From: Papaver somniferum
Taxonomy: Eukaryota > Streptophyta > Magnoliopsida > Ranunculales > Papaveraceae
NCBI RefSeq assembly: GCF_003573695.1
Contig: NC_039364.1
Location: 67,848,256 to 67,912,255, forward strand
Direction: 5' to 3'
DNA: 64,000 nt
Both the position numbers and the translations under genes were made by a program. Under the pieces are notes generated by a model. The model had not been told where the DNA came from, ran no database searches, and saw only the letters and a program-made list of their open reading frames with translations. Below, piece by piece: positions 22,825 through 34,662 of this stretch (position 1 is its first letter; each line of letters opens with the position of its first letter).

Positions 22825-25285
22825 TGAAAATGTGGGGGTCTAACAACCACACCCAACAATTCGTTTGGAAATATGAGAGGACTTACTTTAATACACTTTA
22901 TAAAAAATCAACTAGACACTCAGACTCAATCTAGAATAAAATATATCAGAGAGTTTAATATCTCTAACTCTTAATTCAATCCGCAATCAACAAATAGAAA
23001 TCTGCGAGCCTGATTGAATATAAGAGGAGTTACTTGAACGGTACCAAAGACCAATGTTCAAGTGTCAATCAATGTAAATCAACAACCAAAGTTTGGATAT
23101 TCTAATTGATTGATCTTAACGCAGAACCTGTGATATTTCAATTATATAACAAAATATAATGCGGAAAAAAATAACACAGACACCGGAATTTTGTTAGCGA
23201 GGAAACCGCAAATGCAGAAAAACCCCGGAACCTAGTCTAGATTGAACACCACACTGTATTAAGCCGCTACAGACACTAGCCTACTACCAATTAACTTCGG
23301 ACTGGACTGTAGTTGAACCCTAATCAATCTCATACTGATTCAAGGTACAGTTGCGCTCCTTACGTCTCTGATCCCAGCAGGATACTACGCACTTGATTCC
23401 CTTAGCTGATCTCACCCACAACTAAGAGTTGCTACGACCCAAAGTCGAACACTTGTAGACAAATCTGTCTCACACAGAAAAGTCTATAGGGTTGAATAAA
23501 TATGTCTCCCACAGAAATACCCAAGAGTTTTTGTTCCGTCTTTTGATAAATCAAGGTGAACAAGAACCAATTGATAACCCAGACTTATATTCCCGAAGAA
23601 CAACCTAGTATTATCAATTACCTCATAATAAACTTAATCGACTAGTGAAACAAGTTATTCTGGAATCACAAACGATAAGACGAAGTTTATTTGTGATTAC
23701 TTTTCTATCTTTCCTATCGGAGATATAAAATCTCGAGCCAATTATTTCAGTTGCACTCAACATGATAGAAACAGCAAGATCGGATCACGCAACTACAAAG
23801 ATAATAGTTGGGTCTGGCTTCACAATACCAATGAAGACTTCAAGTCGTTAACCTAAAGGGTCTCGAGAAGAAACCTAAGGTTAAAGGAGAATCGACTCTA
23901 GTTATGCAACTAGTAACACACATGAGGTGTGGGTATTAGTTTTCCCAGTTTCTAGAGTTCTCATTTATATAGTTTTCAAATCAGGGTTTGCAATCTAAGT
24001 TACCTTGGTAACAAAGCATTCAATAATCACCGTTAGATGAAAAACCTGATTCAACCAAGCTAATATCTTTCAACCGTTAGATCGAACTTAGCTTGTTACA
24101 CACAAATTAAACATACCCTCATTTAGGTTTATGTAACCGTACCTAAACGTGTACACCAGGTTGGTTCACAAATAGTTAACCGAGGTTAGCCATATGATTA
24201 CTCTCATATCAACCTTATTCATCTTAACCATAACTAGTTCAAACGACTCAAATGAAACTAGTTAGAGTTTTTCAATTATTTAGAAAATACAATTGAAACC
24301 AAATCGGTTTGATTCACTTGAATCAATCATGGACATTATAGCCACGGTTTGCAAAGATTGCATTCCTTATGATTTAATTGTTTAAGTCCTTGAACTGACC
24401 GATTTAACAAAATAACCAACTTAAGTATGCGTACGGGTATGCGTACTTAATGAACCGGTTTTGAGTTTGTAAAGATTCCAAACTCAGGCGACTAGTTAAG
24501 AGTTTTTCAAAAACCAAAACTCAGCAGAAATTCTCGGTTCGAGAACTTCCGCCAGTATGCGTACGGGTACGCACACTTAACATGTCTCCTTCACCAATTA
24601 CGTATACACACATATGCATACTCTTGGCTTCCGGTTTATGGATTTATACACTAATGTGCAATCACACTATATATGCTTATATCCAAAGATGGTTACATTA
24701 TCAGCTCTTTATTTCAATCATTGAAACATTCTTCTATAATGACAGTAGCCGTTTTCACACACTATTAGCATCAAAGCAATTTTTAAGATATTTAAATAAT
24801 CATTATCGAAACATTCCAAGCCTACATCAAATGATTGTATCACACAAACCATGTAAGATGTTACTCGGCAATTTTCTCATGATATATGATGAACTTGGTC
24901 GAAGCGAAAGCTTACCAACACATATTTCGAGAAATATGTAAGCGAGATATACTCAGCTCCAAATCTCAAATGTGTATAGAGAAAACTATATCGTAACACG
25001 ACTTATGTCTCAATATAGGAGATAGTAGAAATAGACTTTCCAAGTGATAGATGAGTTCAAGTCTCCACATACCTTTTGTCGAAGAAGTTCCACAAGCTCC
25101 CCTTAGTAGTTCTTCGTCTTCAAGAGATGAACGTCGAGAGATCTAAGCTCACCTACACTATCTATGTCCTAGTCCAAGACATCTATAAATAGGCTAGAAA
25201 TCAAGACTTATAGTTTTGATCACTAACATTGACAAACATGCTTGAGATAGTAACTATGCGAGTTCGACCGAGCAATGCTATAACA
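22825..25285 (-). mobile_element. B1: solo family B LTR inserted in A2
   Basis: A complete 2461-bp LTR, minus orientation ('tgaaaatgtgggggtc' to 'gcaatgctataaca' on +), with a perfect 5-bp target duplication 'catat' (22820-22824 and 25286-25290). The A2 LTR sequence resumes directly after it ('aactatgtgattgatc'). No internal region is present, so this is the product of LTR-LTR recombination. A TATA box reads 'tttatata' at 23964-23971. Open frames inside (for example 24582-24941) lie in the LTR and are not taken as genes. Confidence 0.95.
24424..24580. repeat. B LTR module: paired 'tatgcgtacgggtatgcgtac' sites and hairpin
   Basis: Two near-palindromic sites of about 20 bp built from 'tatgcgtac' flank a conserved block with 'ttctcggttcgagaa' (24531-24545), a 6-bp stem hairpin that contains a TTCnnGAA dimer. 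The corresponding modules are at 32090-32290 (B2), 36268-36455 (B3) and 42350-42460 (B3/B4). Confidence 0.75.
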
Positions 25286-25359
25286 CATATATTCCTAGAT
25301 AACTATGTGATTGATCAAATATCAAATAACATACATGGGTTCAATCGGTTCTACCAATC

Positions 25360-25660
25360 ACTAGGATCGATTATACCTCAATATGGAAATACTTGTGATC
25401 GGTCACACAAGTTACCAGGCCCGGTCACGGCAGTTACCAGGATCGGTTACCATATTCCCATGGTATTGCTTATGATCGGTCACACCAGTTACGTGGACCG
25501 GTTACACCAGTTACCAGGACCGGTTGCCGATTACAGGGATCGATTACACAACACTCTGTGATTGGTCACACCAATTACTAGGATCGGTTACACCAATTAC
25601 TAGGATCAGTCACACCAATTACAAATATCGATCGTACTATCTCATGGCGATCACTTAGGA
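25360..25660 (-). repeat. A2 5' LTR module: repeats of 'cacaccaattactaggatcggtta'-type units
   Basis: Around ten diverged units of 20-25 bp built on 'ggatcggttacaccagttac'. The A2 3' LTR has 'ggatcggttcccctttg' units here instead. 'ggatcggtt' is the common core. Confidence 0.85.
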
Positions 25661-26392
25661 TCGGTTACACCAATTAATAAAAACTAGTCATACCAAATCA
25701 TAAGTCAGGCATTGTATATAGTTATACCAAGATACATAACCAAGGTTAAGATCGGTTCTACCATCTCACATATATTGGTCATCCAAATATTTGCAATGAA
25801 TAACCGAACCAATAAGCCTAATGATTTCCCTTTCAATTCAAGAAACAAGTTCATGAATATACTTCCTTTAAACGAATGTAAAATATTGTATCCTAGAATG
25901 GAATGTTCACCATAACCCATTCACATAATTATAACAGTATATACAAGATTATGTCGATGTCATATCTAAGAAGTTCAAAAGATAAGCGTTATACTTTGTA
26001 GTCTAATTCTCTAATACTATGATCATACAAATATGACCATGTCATATCACTAGAGTATTATACAATATGTACAGTATATACAGCTCTGCAGTTATGTTTT
26101 CAATATATCACGACTTGAAAGATACGTTAGGAATGAAACAGTCCAAGTCAATATTACTAACCTCAAGTGGAAAGATGATGTCGTCGTTGTAGTTCGCTAC
26201 TTCTTCACATTCTTCAGGTCTTCGGAGTAATACTTGTATGTCTCAGCATTCCTAAACTTTCTAGTCTAACCTAAACGAAGTTGACTCTAGTATATAATCA
26301 AGCGACTTTAGATGAGTTTTGACACACTAAAATATGACAACCAAACTTGACATACCAACGCTTGGTGAGTTCAACCGAGCTATGCTCTAACA

Positions 26393-27110
26393 AAAAGTTT
26401 ATATAGTCTCTTAAAACAACTAAAAAGTGGAAACTCCACGATCTGGGACTAATAAGTTTCATTCACAACGAACAAAATTAATTTTATCTAGTTAAAAAAT
26501 TTAAAAATTAAAATTAATAAATATTGTTTCCAACAATCCCCCACATGAATTAAAACCTCAATAAAACATGAAAACATAGATAGATTTTTGTAAATCAACA
26601 CCCCAATCCCACGACCGAACTGACTGAACAAACAGATGGATCGTGCATGTAGAAGTCATACTAGCCATTCCAACCTCATGTCTCTCACACTAAATTGTAT
26701 TGACTCCAGGGTCATACTATGGATTGAACAAATCATATATTACAGAGAGCTTTCATCTTTAGTTCCTCACAAGTGAGACTAAAGGTTCCTTTCACTAAAG
26801 TGAAAACGCATGAACTAGTGAATCCTCAGTGACCCTTAGGTCCTAAGTTCCAGTCATACCAAAACCATCAAAACGAAAGTCACATAAAAACACAGGAAAA
26901 ACCATTTTAGGCAGAGGTGTCCATGAGGTCTTGAACCTTGGCTTAGTGAGATATTATCGGAATTACTTGCTAGAGACAGTGAATGCGATGTCTTGAACTG
27001 CTAGCGCTTGATGTAATTCGCGATAACAACCACGGATGATATCTCCAAGGTTGTTGCCAAGCTCGTGCCATTTTGTACAATTTGCTATAAAAGTGAAATA
27101 TGTGTAAAAT
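26393..27110 (-). mobile_element. C1: 3' end fragment of another Ty1/copia element
   Basis: On the minus strand, a truncated LTR begins 'tgttggaaacaatatttatt' (26535 down to 26393). It is preceded by the polypurine tract 'catgtgggggat' (26536-26547). Further upstream, near 26905, 'TPLPKMVF' resembles the end of a copia RNase H ('DPLTKxLP'). The rest is non-coding or too decayed. The LTR is cut by the A2 border at 26392. Confidence 0.65.
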
Positions 27111-27149
27111 CAAAATATGCTATAAAACCTTTTAGCAAAATTATTCAGA

Positions 27150-27664
27150 GTAATTTTAAGCCCTCATAATTAATTTAGTTAGACCTAGTTAACATGAAAT
27201 CAACCCAAACTAAGGTGGTAAAAAGGTGGTTTATAACTTCCATAGATTATTGTACGAGGTATTATCCTGTATACTTGCTTTATGGATAGATATAATGCCT
27301 TAGAAGATTTAAGAGTATAAACTTGAAATTGCAAGCGAAGTATATGTTACCACTAAATGGGTTAGGTCTGAACATGATGGTGAGTACGAAATTCATATAG
27401 GATATTGCACCTCCTTATTCACCATAGTCTAATAGTATAGTTGTAAGAACATAACTATTAAGGATATGATATATGCCATGTTGATCAAAGGATTAACCGC
27501 CAACTTATGAGGGGAGGTCGTCCTCTAAATTTTTTTATATCCTGAATAAAATAACCTTTAAAGGATCAGATAAAACTCCATATGAGTATGGAGATATAGA
27601 AAACCTTCTAATGCACACGTCAAAGTATGGGGGTGTTTAGATAAGGTGTTCTAAGTACCCTATT
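27150..27664 (+). pseudogene. C2: Ty1/copia integrase core remnant
   Basis: The + strand encodes, across several frames and stops, the typical copia integrase order. It has 'DLVNMKSTQT', 'WFITSIDYCTRYYPVYLLYG' (normally WFITFIDDxTRYxYVYLL), then 'KWVRSEHDGEYE' (normally RSDxGGEY), then 'KPSNAHVKVWGC' (normally KPSYxxLKVWGC). Two catalytic-region acidic positions are altered. It is interrupted by B2 exactly at 27665. Integrase joins element DNA into the genome; this copy is dead. It is the only pol remnant of copia type that I can identify besides the RNase H end in C1. Confidence 0.8.
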
Positions 27665-30600
27665 TGAAAAAGCGGGGGTCTAACAAGCACACCCAATATT
27701 TCGTTCGGCAATCTGAATAGACAAACTCCAATATACTTTCAAGAGAATCAACTAGACAGTCAGACTCAATCTAGAGAAAAGTATATCAAAGAGTTTTATA
27801 TCTCTATCTCTCAATTCAATCTGCAACCAGCAAATATGAATTTGCGAGCCCAATTGAATATAAGAAAAATAACTTGAACGGTACCAAAGACCAATGTTCA
27901 AGGATCAATCAATTTCAATCATCAACCATAGGTTAGATTTACCAATTGATCGATTCAACGCACAACCTGTGATATTTCTATTATATAACAGAATATAATG
28001 CGGAAAAGAAATAATACAACCACCATAATTTTGTTAACGAGGAAAACTGAAAATGCAGAAAAACCCCGGGATCTAGTCCATCTTTGAACGACATACTGTA
28101 TTAAGCCGCTAGAGGCACTAGCCTACTACCAATGAACTTCGGACTGGAATGTAATGTAATTGAGCCATAACCAATCTCACACTGATCAAGGTACAGTTGC
28201 GCTCCTTACGTCTCTGAACCCAGCAGGATTCTACGCACTTGATTCCCTTAGCTGATCTCACCCACAACCAAGAGTTGCTACGACCCAAATTCAAAGACTT
28301 GATAAACAAATCTGTCTCATACAGAAAATTCAATTGGAATAGATAAATATGTCTCCCACAGAAATACCTATGAGTTTTGTTCCGTCTTTTGATAAATCAA
28401 GGTGCACAGGAACCAATTGATAAACCAGACTTATATTCCCATAGAATAGCAATCTTAATTGTATGGTAGCGAAACAAGATATTGTGGAATCACAAACGAT
28501 GAGACGAAGATGTTTGTGACTACTTTTAATCTTACCTATCGGAGACAAATCTCAAGCAAATCTTAGCAAAGATAATACTCAATCACGATAGAAGAAGTAA
28601 GATCAGAACACGCAACTACAGAGAAATAGTTGGGTCTGGCTTCACAATCCCAATGAAGTCTTCAAGTCGTTAACCTTTAGGGTTTCGTGAAAAACCTAAG
28701 GTTAAAGGAGAATCGACTTAGTCGCAACTAGTATCACACAGGATGTATGGGGATTAGGTTTCCCAATTGCTAGATTTCTCCCTTATGTAGTTTTCAAATC
28801 AAGGTTTGCAATCTAAGTTACCTTGTTAACAAAGCATTCAATATTCACCGTTAGATGAAAACCTGATTAGACTCAAACTAATATCTTTCAACCGTTAGAT
28901 CGAACTTAGATTGTTATACACAAATGAAATGTACCTTCATTTAGGTTTAAGTAAACCGTACCTTATCGTGTACACCATGTTGGCTCAACAGTAGTTAACC
29001 GAGGTTGGCTATATGAACACTCTGTTAGATCATAGCTCGGTTGAACCCACCAAGCGTTGGTATGTCAAGTTTGGTTGCCATATTTTAGTGGATCAAAACT
29101 CATTTAAGATTCGCTTGATTATGTACTAGAGTCAACTTCGTATAGCTTGAAAGTATTAGGATATGAGACATTACAAGTATTGCGAAGACTTGAAAAAGTG
29201 AAGAAGTAAGAAGCTACAAAAAAACATCATCCTTCCACTTGAGGTTAGTGATATTTGACTTGAACTGTTTCATTCCCTAACGTATCTTTCAAGTCGTGCA
29301 TACTGAAAACAAAACTGCGAAGCATGAACATTCTAGATAGACATAGTATTAAGGAATGTAATATGAAGTTTATTGCTTAACCATTAAACTTTGTAGATAA
29401 GACATCGACATAATCGTTTAAATGATATTGTGATTATGTATGGGTATGAGGTGAGGGATTTCATCCTAGGAAACAATGTTCTACATGTGTTTTAAGGAAG
29501 TAAGTTCATAAACTCGTTTATGAATCGAATAGGAAATCGCCAGGCATTATTGGGATTGTTATTCATTGCATATCTTGTGAACATCCAATATGTATGATTT
29601 AGTATAACCGCTCACGACTTGTTTGTGTTCCTGGTAAAACTATTCCCAAAGGCCTGAATTATGTATTGGTATGACTTTTATTAGTGAAACCGATCTTAAG
29701 TAATCACTTGAGATGGTATGATCGAGTTTGTGATTTGTTTGACCGAATCTGGGTAAAGGGGAACCAATCCTATGAAGAGGTGCAACATATCACAAAGGGG
29801 AATCGATCCTTGTATGAGGTGCAACAAGGTTTATAGCAGAAAGGGGAACCGATCCTATGAACATGTGCAACACGTTTTTAGGGAAAGGCGAACCGATCCT
29901 ATGAACATGTGCAACACATATAAGTTATATACCATATATATGTGGGGAACCAATCCTAGTACCTAGTCAACCGAATTTTGGAAAGCTACTGTGACTGTGC
30001 ACAATACTCACATGGAGGTAGAACCAAAACTTGTTTTGGTAGAACCGTTAAACCCATGATTTGTGATTGAGTGTTTCTTAATCAATCGCATAGTTCTTGA
30101 AAGTCATATGAACCAATTATAAACTTGTTTGGAAGTGTGGCAAATCGGTTTCAAGGTTGTAAGTATGAAAGAGGACTTACAAAGTAAGGATGTCGACATA
30201 CTTTGAACACATACGCTAATGTTTATCTTTTATTATTCAAAGTTATTCCTTAATAGCTACAGGAAGAAAATCCCAGGATCGAAATATAAATAAGTTAAGA
30301 ATCTTTTATTTAAGGTTGTTAATTTTATTTTAGGAAAATGAGAATTAGTAATGTGCATTTACTAGTTGAGATTTTCCAAAGAGATTTTCGGTCATTATTT
30401 TGGACAGAGCGTTTCCAGGAATTATGGAAACCGAATTTGGAATATATTGAATATCTTTGAGAATATTTTCGTTTTGGAAATTCCTTGGTGTCCAAACTTC
30501 CTTGTCTATAAATACTTGAAGTTTGCATTTCTAGCAAACTAATCCTTCGTGACAGCAAACTTCCTCGGTTGTGTTGTTACTGGTGTAGCCGCTTATTCGG

Positions 30601-32919
30601 AGAGGAGAGTAACCTAATTAGCCAAAATCTCTTACGGCCGCTCAGTTTAAAGTCTTCTTTGGAATTGAGAAACTCTACGAGTACCGTTGGTGGGAAACTA
30701 TATAATTGCGGTTTATCTTGTGTTTTTAATTGATTTGATTGACTAACGGTGGTTGAACTTTGATTGCACCTAGTTTGTTTATGCTTGAGAATCTTCTCTT
30801 CTGATATAAGATTCACTCAAACTAGATCGAAGTTTCGACATGGATATTTAGACTATTGTTAGTGCTAAAGACGATCTTGTGATAATCAATTATTAATAGA
30901 CTCCGTTCTGTGCGTGATTGATCATAAGAGATTCAAGTTGTTGTGTGCAGGTGTTTATTGAAGATCTAAGAAGATTTGAAGACAAGGAAGATATTTAAGA
31001 TTTCTGATTTGGGGTTCATAATCTTTGGTGTGCACAATACTTGTTTCGGTATAAGAGGATCCAACTATAATCAGTTTATCCTTGTGGTAGATTGGATTGA
31101 TTAGTTGTGTAGATCGGCATCAATACAATTCTTTGTGATTACAAGTATTGATTGCCAAATCTTAACAATTACTTCGGTAGTTGAGAATAAGATAGATCTA
31201 AGAACCTGACGAAGGAGTTTATTGAAATAAACAGAAGAGACTTTGTCAAACTCACATCACTTGGTTGAAAAGAGTGATACCAAACAGATTTGTTGTTCCT
31301 TTACTGTTTGGAATACGAACCAAAGGAATTGTTCCAAGTACGTGACTTATTCATAAGTTGGAGGCGTGGGAATACATACGGAACTAGGTGAACTATAGGT
31401 TTAGTTGCTTGGTCTCAACTATACGAAGTTAGGTCTAATTTTGTGTAGCGGCTTAATCCTGGGAGTATTCAATTTTGGACAAGGTCCTGGGGTTTTTCTA
31501 CATTTGCGGTTTGTTCGTTAACAAAATCTTGTTGTGTCATTTACTTTATATTTTCGCATTATAATCATTTTATTATAATTAAAGTAAATTACACAAATGT
31601 TAATTCTTATTTACTTGATAAGCAATCCTATTGTGTTTGGTTAAGTCCCAACCTTTGTATCAAGTAAACATACTTCGTTGTTGTATTGTCTCGATCTCGT
31701 ATCCATAGACGATCACACGAAGTATGAAACGATTAGTTGTATTGTCTCGACTCAGTCCATAGACAATCACTTTCGGAGAAAGGACTTATAGGTAGGAAAA
31801 GTTTTAGCTTGAGGTATATTTGGGTACCCTCGCCTTTTCACACTCTCATATCAACCTTATTCATCTTAACCATAACTAGTTCAAATGACTCAAATGTAAC
31901 TAGTTAAAGAGTTGTTCAATTGCTATATTCTCATAGAAGTATACAAAAACACAATTGAAGCAAAATCGATTTGATTCACTCGAATCAATTCATGAACATT
32001 ATAGCCACGATTTACAAAGAATGCATTCCTTAATATATATAAATGTATTAGTTCATGAACAAACCGATTTTAGAGCTTTAACCACTCAAGTATGCATACG
32101 GGTACGCATACCTAAGTAGACGGTCTGGGTTTGGGTTCGCCAGAATGCGAACGGGTACGCATACCTTAGTACACTTCCAAAACTCAGCAGAAATTCCCGT
32201 ACCTATACCTTATGCAAGTATGCGTACCGGTATGTGTACTTGGTACCCGGAATTCCACAACTACAAGTACGCATACGGGGTATGCATACTATACTTCCGG
32301 TCATGGATCACATACATTCAAGAGTGCATACTATGTTCATAATCCAATAGTTATAAACTCTATTTCAATCATTGAAACTTTCTTAGAGGATGACAATAGC
32401 CGTTTTCATAACGAAACATTCCAAGTCTACACCAAATGATTGTATCACACAAACCATATAAGATATTACTCGGCGATTTTCACATGATCATCTTTTGACT
32501 TTCGTCAAGAATATAAGATGAACTTGGTTGAAGCGAAAGCTTACCAACACATATTTTGAGAACTATGTAAGCGAGTTAAACTCAGCTCGAAATCTCAAAT
32601 ATGCATAATCGAAAACTATATAGTAATGCGACTTTTGTATCAATATATGAGATAGAGTAGAAATAGACTTTCCAATTTATATATGAGTTTTAATCTCCAC
32701 ATAACTTTTGTTGATGAAGTTCCACAAGATCTCCTTAGTAGTCCTTTCTCTTCAATTGATGAACGCCGTGAAGTCTAATGCTCAACTACACAATCTATCC
32801 TAGTCCGAGACATCACTATAAGTAGACTAGAAATCAAGACTTATACTTTTTATCACTAAAATTGATAAACAAGCTTGAGATAGCAACGCTTGTGAGTTCG
32901 ACCAAGCAGTGCTCTAACA
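27665..32919 (-). repeat. B2 3' LTR, split by solo LTR A3
   Basis: Parts 27665-29022 and 31846-32919, about 2.43 kb net, colinear with B1. It carries the tandem 'gtacgcatacggg'-type sites at 32090-32290 and the conserved A/B block near 28035. Confidence 0.9.
29023..31840 (+). mobile_element. A3: solo family A LTR inserted in the B2 LTR
   Basis: A complete 2818-bp LTR, plus orientation, from 'tgttagatcatagctcgg' to 'accctcgccttttca', with a perfect 5-bp duplication 'cactc' (29018-29022 and 31841-31845). The B2 LTR sequence is colinear with B1 on both sides. A TATA box lies at 30507-30514. It has four to five 'ggggaaccgatcctatg' motifs at 29755-29955. No internal region is present. Confidence 0.95.
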
Positions 32920-33590
32920 ATCTCCCCCTTTGTCAATTTTAGTGACAAAACTATCAATACATATGGATTACAAAATCAATAAAATTTGTAGCTTCTCATT
33001 CAAATGCTTGATCTTCTTGGTTCTTCAACATTACTCGAAATATTCGTCACTTCCAAATACTCCAATGATTCCAAATGTGTTCAACTCAGCATCATAGTTG
33101 TTGAAGATCCGTAGCTATAAAAATGAGAAAACAGTTGCTCTCAATCATTGTTATACAGTGTCATAGTATTATTACAAAACATCAATATTCAATTGTATCA
33201 CAACTTTGACAAAAATACTATGGTGATATGTATCACTCCCCCTTAGTCAATACTTCATCTCACAATGAAAACCACTCCCCCTTACATAATGATCTGTAAA
33301 CCATATGTATTTGTAGTGTGAACTATACATTAATTCTCCCCCTTTTTGTCAATATAAATTGGCAAAGGTACGAAAACTAGTGGGATCCTTATGAAATTTT
33401 TCATAGAGATACTTCATGACCAAAAGAGAACAACATACCAACTTGTTTCGATAATTTCACATAGTCGAAACTTAGTCTATTCATCGAGGAGTTTATAAAG
33501 ATACAAGATAACTCCTACAATATTCCACAACCACACTCCCCACAAAGATTTGGAAATTAATCACAAGTTCAATTAAGAACTCTCCCCCAT
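32920..33590 (-). promoter_or_regulatory. B2 polypurine tract plus four upstream copies
   Basis: Reverse-complement tracts on +: 'atctccccctttgtc' at 32920 next to the LTR, then 'ctccccctta' at 33236 and 33275, 'ctccccctttttgtc' at 33336 and 'tctccccca' at 33581. The same set occurs in B3 (37112-37560), B4 (43108-43560) and B5 (52455-53120). This is the multiple-tract arrangement of Sireviruses. Confidence 0.8.
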
Positions 33591-33824
33591 AAAATGTTAT
33601 TCCCGAAAGAACAACAAGAGCGACCTTAATTTTACAAGAAAAGAAGGATTTCTTTGGACATTAACAAATCACATGAAACATGAATTTGTATCCAAAAATA
33701 TCAATTGAATTAACCACAAGGAAAATGATCAATTCAATTTGCCATGCTCACACAAGAGAACTTATAGAGCCGCATAGTACATACACAAAGATGTGGATCA
33801 GGGAAAGACCAATACTGCGGAATA

Positions 33825-34030
33825 ATCAAAGATTCATTCTATTTTTCATCACTATTTGCACAATGACATATAATAGACTTAATATTTGTAAACAAAAGTT
33901 CATCCTATCTTCCATCAATATTTGCATAATGACATAATATGCTTAACTTTTGTAGTCAAAAGTTCATTTTATCTTTTATCAATACTTTCATACCGACATA
34001 TAATAGTGATAACTTTTGAACAAGTATGGG
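33825..34030 (-). repeat. Tandem repeat in B2 3' non-coding region, unit about 65-70 bp, three copies
   Basis: Units contain 'gacatataatagac' and 'tttgtaaacaaaagttc'. Equivalent arrays are at 38070-38255 (B3), 44065-44250 (B4) and 53620-53820 (B5). No coding potential. Confidence 0.75.
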
Positions 34031-34269
34031 ACAACCAAGGTTCACGGACGTAAACATCATATCCCATAACAATTTGCAATATATAAAACCATAAAGATTA
34101 ATACTGCAAAAATCATCTTCCAAATAAGTTAGAATTTAAATAAATAAATCTAAAAACATTGCAAGATGAAAAATGTTGGCAATAGCTATGTGTACTAACA
34201 ATAATGGTTATTCCAAACCCTAGTTATCCTTCTTAAAAAGCACAAGAATAAATTCTCATAAGAAGTTTC

Positions 34270-34633
34270 CTTGACATTGAGACCTCTGAAAAATTCTTTA
34301 TCGTCCCCGAACTCCTTGTCGTCAACAACCATGAGAACAGGGTTCATGAAGAAAGGAGTCAATTCCAACAAAACTTTTGAACCGATGCCGAACCAGGGCC
34401 TTCTGAATTTAAATAGTTCTCAAAGCAATAACCTTTATTTGCTGAAACTCCTTCCTTGTTTCCTTCAACTCTTCAAGAACACCAGAAAACTTCTGAGAAT
34501 TTGAAGGAACAACTCTTGGATTCCTCACATTCCTTCTTTTTCTTTTCAAAGTTGGAGGTAACGGAGATTTTTCTTTTTACTTCATGATTGATGGATTAAC
34601 AATCATATTAACATCTTTTCCATCAGAAGACAT
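34270..34633 (-). pseudogene. B2 copy of the B-family ORF2, broken
   Basis: It starts at the ATG at 34633 and aligns with the intact ORF2 of B3 and B4. It keeps 'KRKRRNVR' and the E/L/K coiled-coil stretch but has a TAA in place of the 'KEKEK' region, further stops and a frame change near the end. The gag of this element is missing just upstream. Confidence 0.7.
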
Positions 34634-34662
34634 AATGCTTGGAGTATCCATATGAACGTAAT

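Larger units (their letters stand above)
14568..26392 (-). mobile_element. A2: family A Sirevirus-like element (TR-GAG) with both LTRs
   Basis: Read on the minus strand: 5' LTR (26392-21178, carrying B1), primer site, gag, a second ORF, 3' non-coding region with polypurine tracts, and 3' LTR (17381-14568). The internal region is about 3.8 kb and has no protease, integrase or reverse transcriptase. The flanking bases do not match as a target duplication ('aaatg' left, 'aaaag' right). The two LTRs differ in their variable module, so the element may be a recombinant. Confidence 0.9.
21178..26392 (-). repeat. A2 5' LTR, split by solo LTR B1
   Basis: Two parts, 21178-22824 and 25286-26392, total about 2.75 kb without B1 and its duplication. 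It ends 'gagctatgctctaaca'. Compared with the 3' LTR it lacks about 100 bp after 'cacgcctccaa' (near 21660). It also has a different repeat module at 25360-25660. A TATA box lies at 22409-22416. Confidence 0.9.
27665..34662 (-). mobile_element. B2: partial family B element (3' LTR plus 3' half of the internal region)
   Basis: On + the LTR (27665-32919, carrying A3) starts 'tgaaaaagcgggggtc' and ends 'gcagtgctctaaca'. It is followed by a polypurine tract and 1.74 kb of internal sequence with the ORF2 pseudogene. The gag part and primer site are missing: the B3 LTR starts at 34663, 30 bp upstream of the ORF2 ATG in element sense. B2 sits in integrase remnant C2; the left flank is 'ctatt' (27660-27664), and the right flank cannot be identified here. 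Confidence 0.85.

Noticed and set aside
24582..24941. 119-codon ORF on + inside B1
   Set aside because: It lies wholly in the LTR, reads through the palindromic module, has no known motif and is not kept open in the other B LTRs.
25360..25660. Possible CRISPR-like or satellite array
   Set aside because: Units are diverged and contiguous with no regular spacers, the host is a plant, and the position equals the variable LTR module of family A.
26393..26535. A continuation of the A1 LTR after A2
   Set aside because: The sequence does not match the missing half of the A LTR. It is a copia LTR start with its own polypurine tract.
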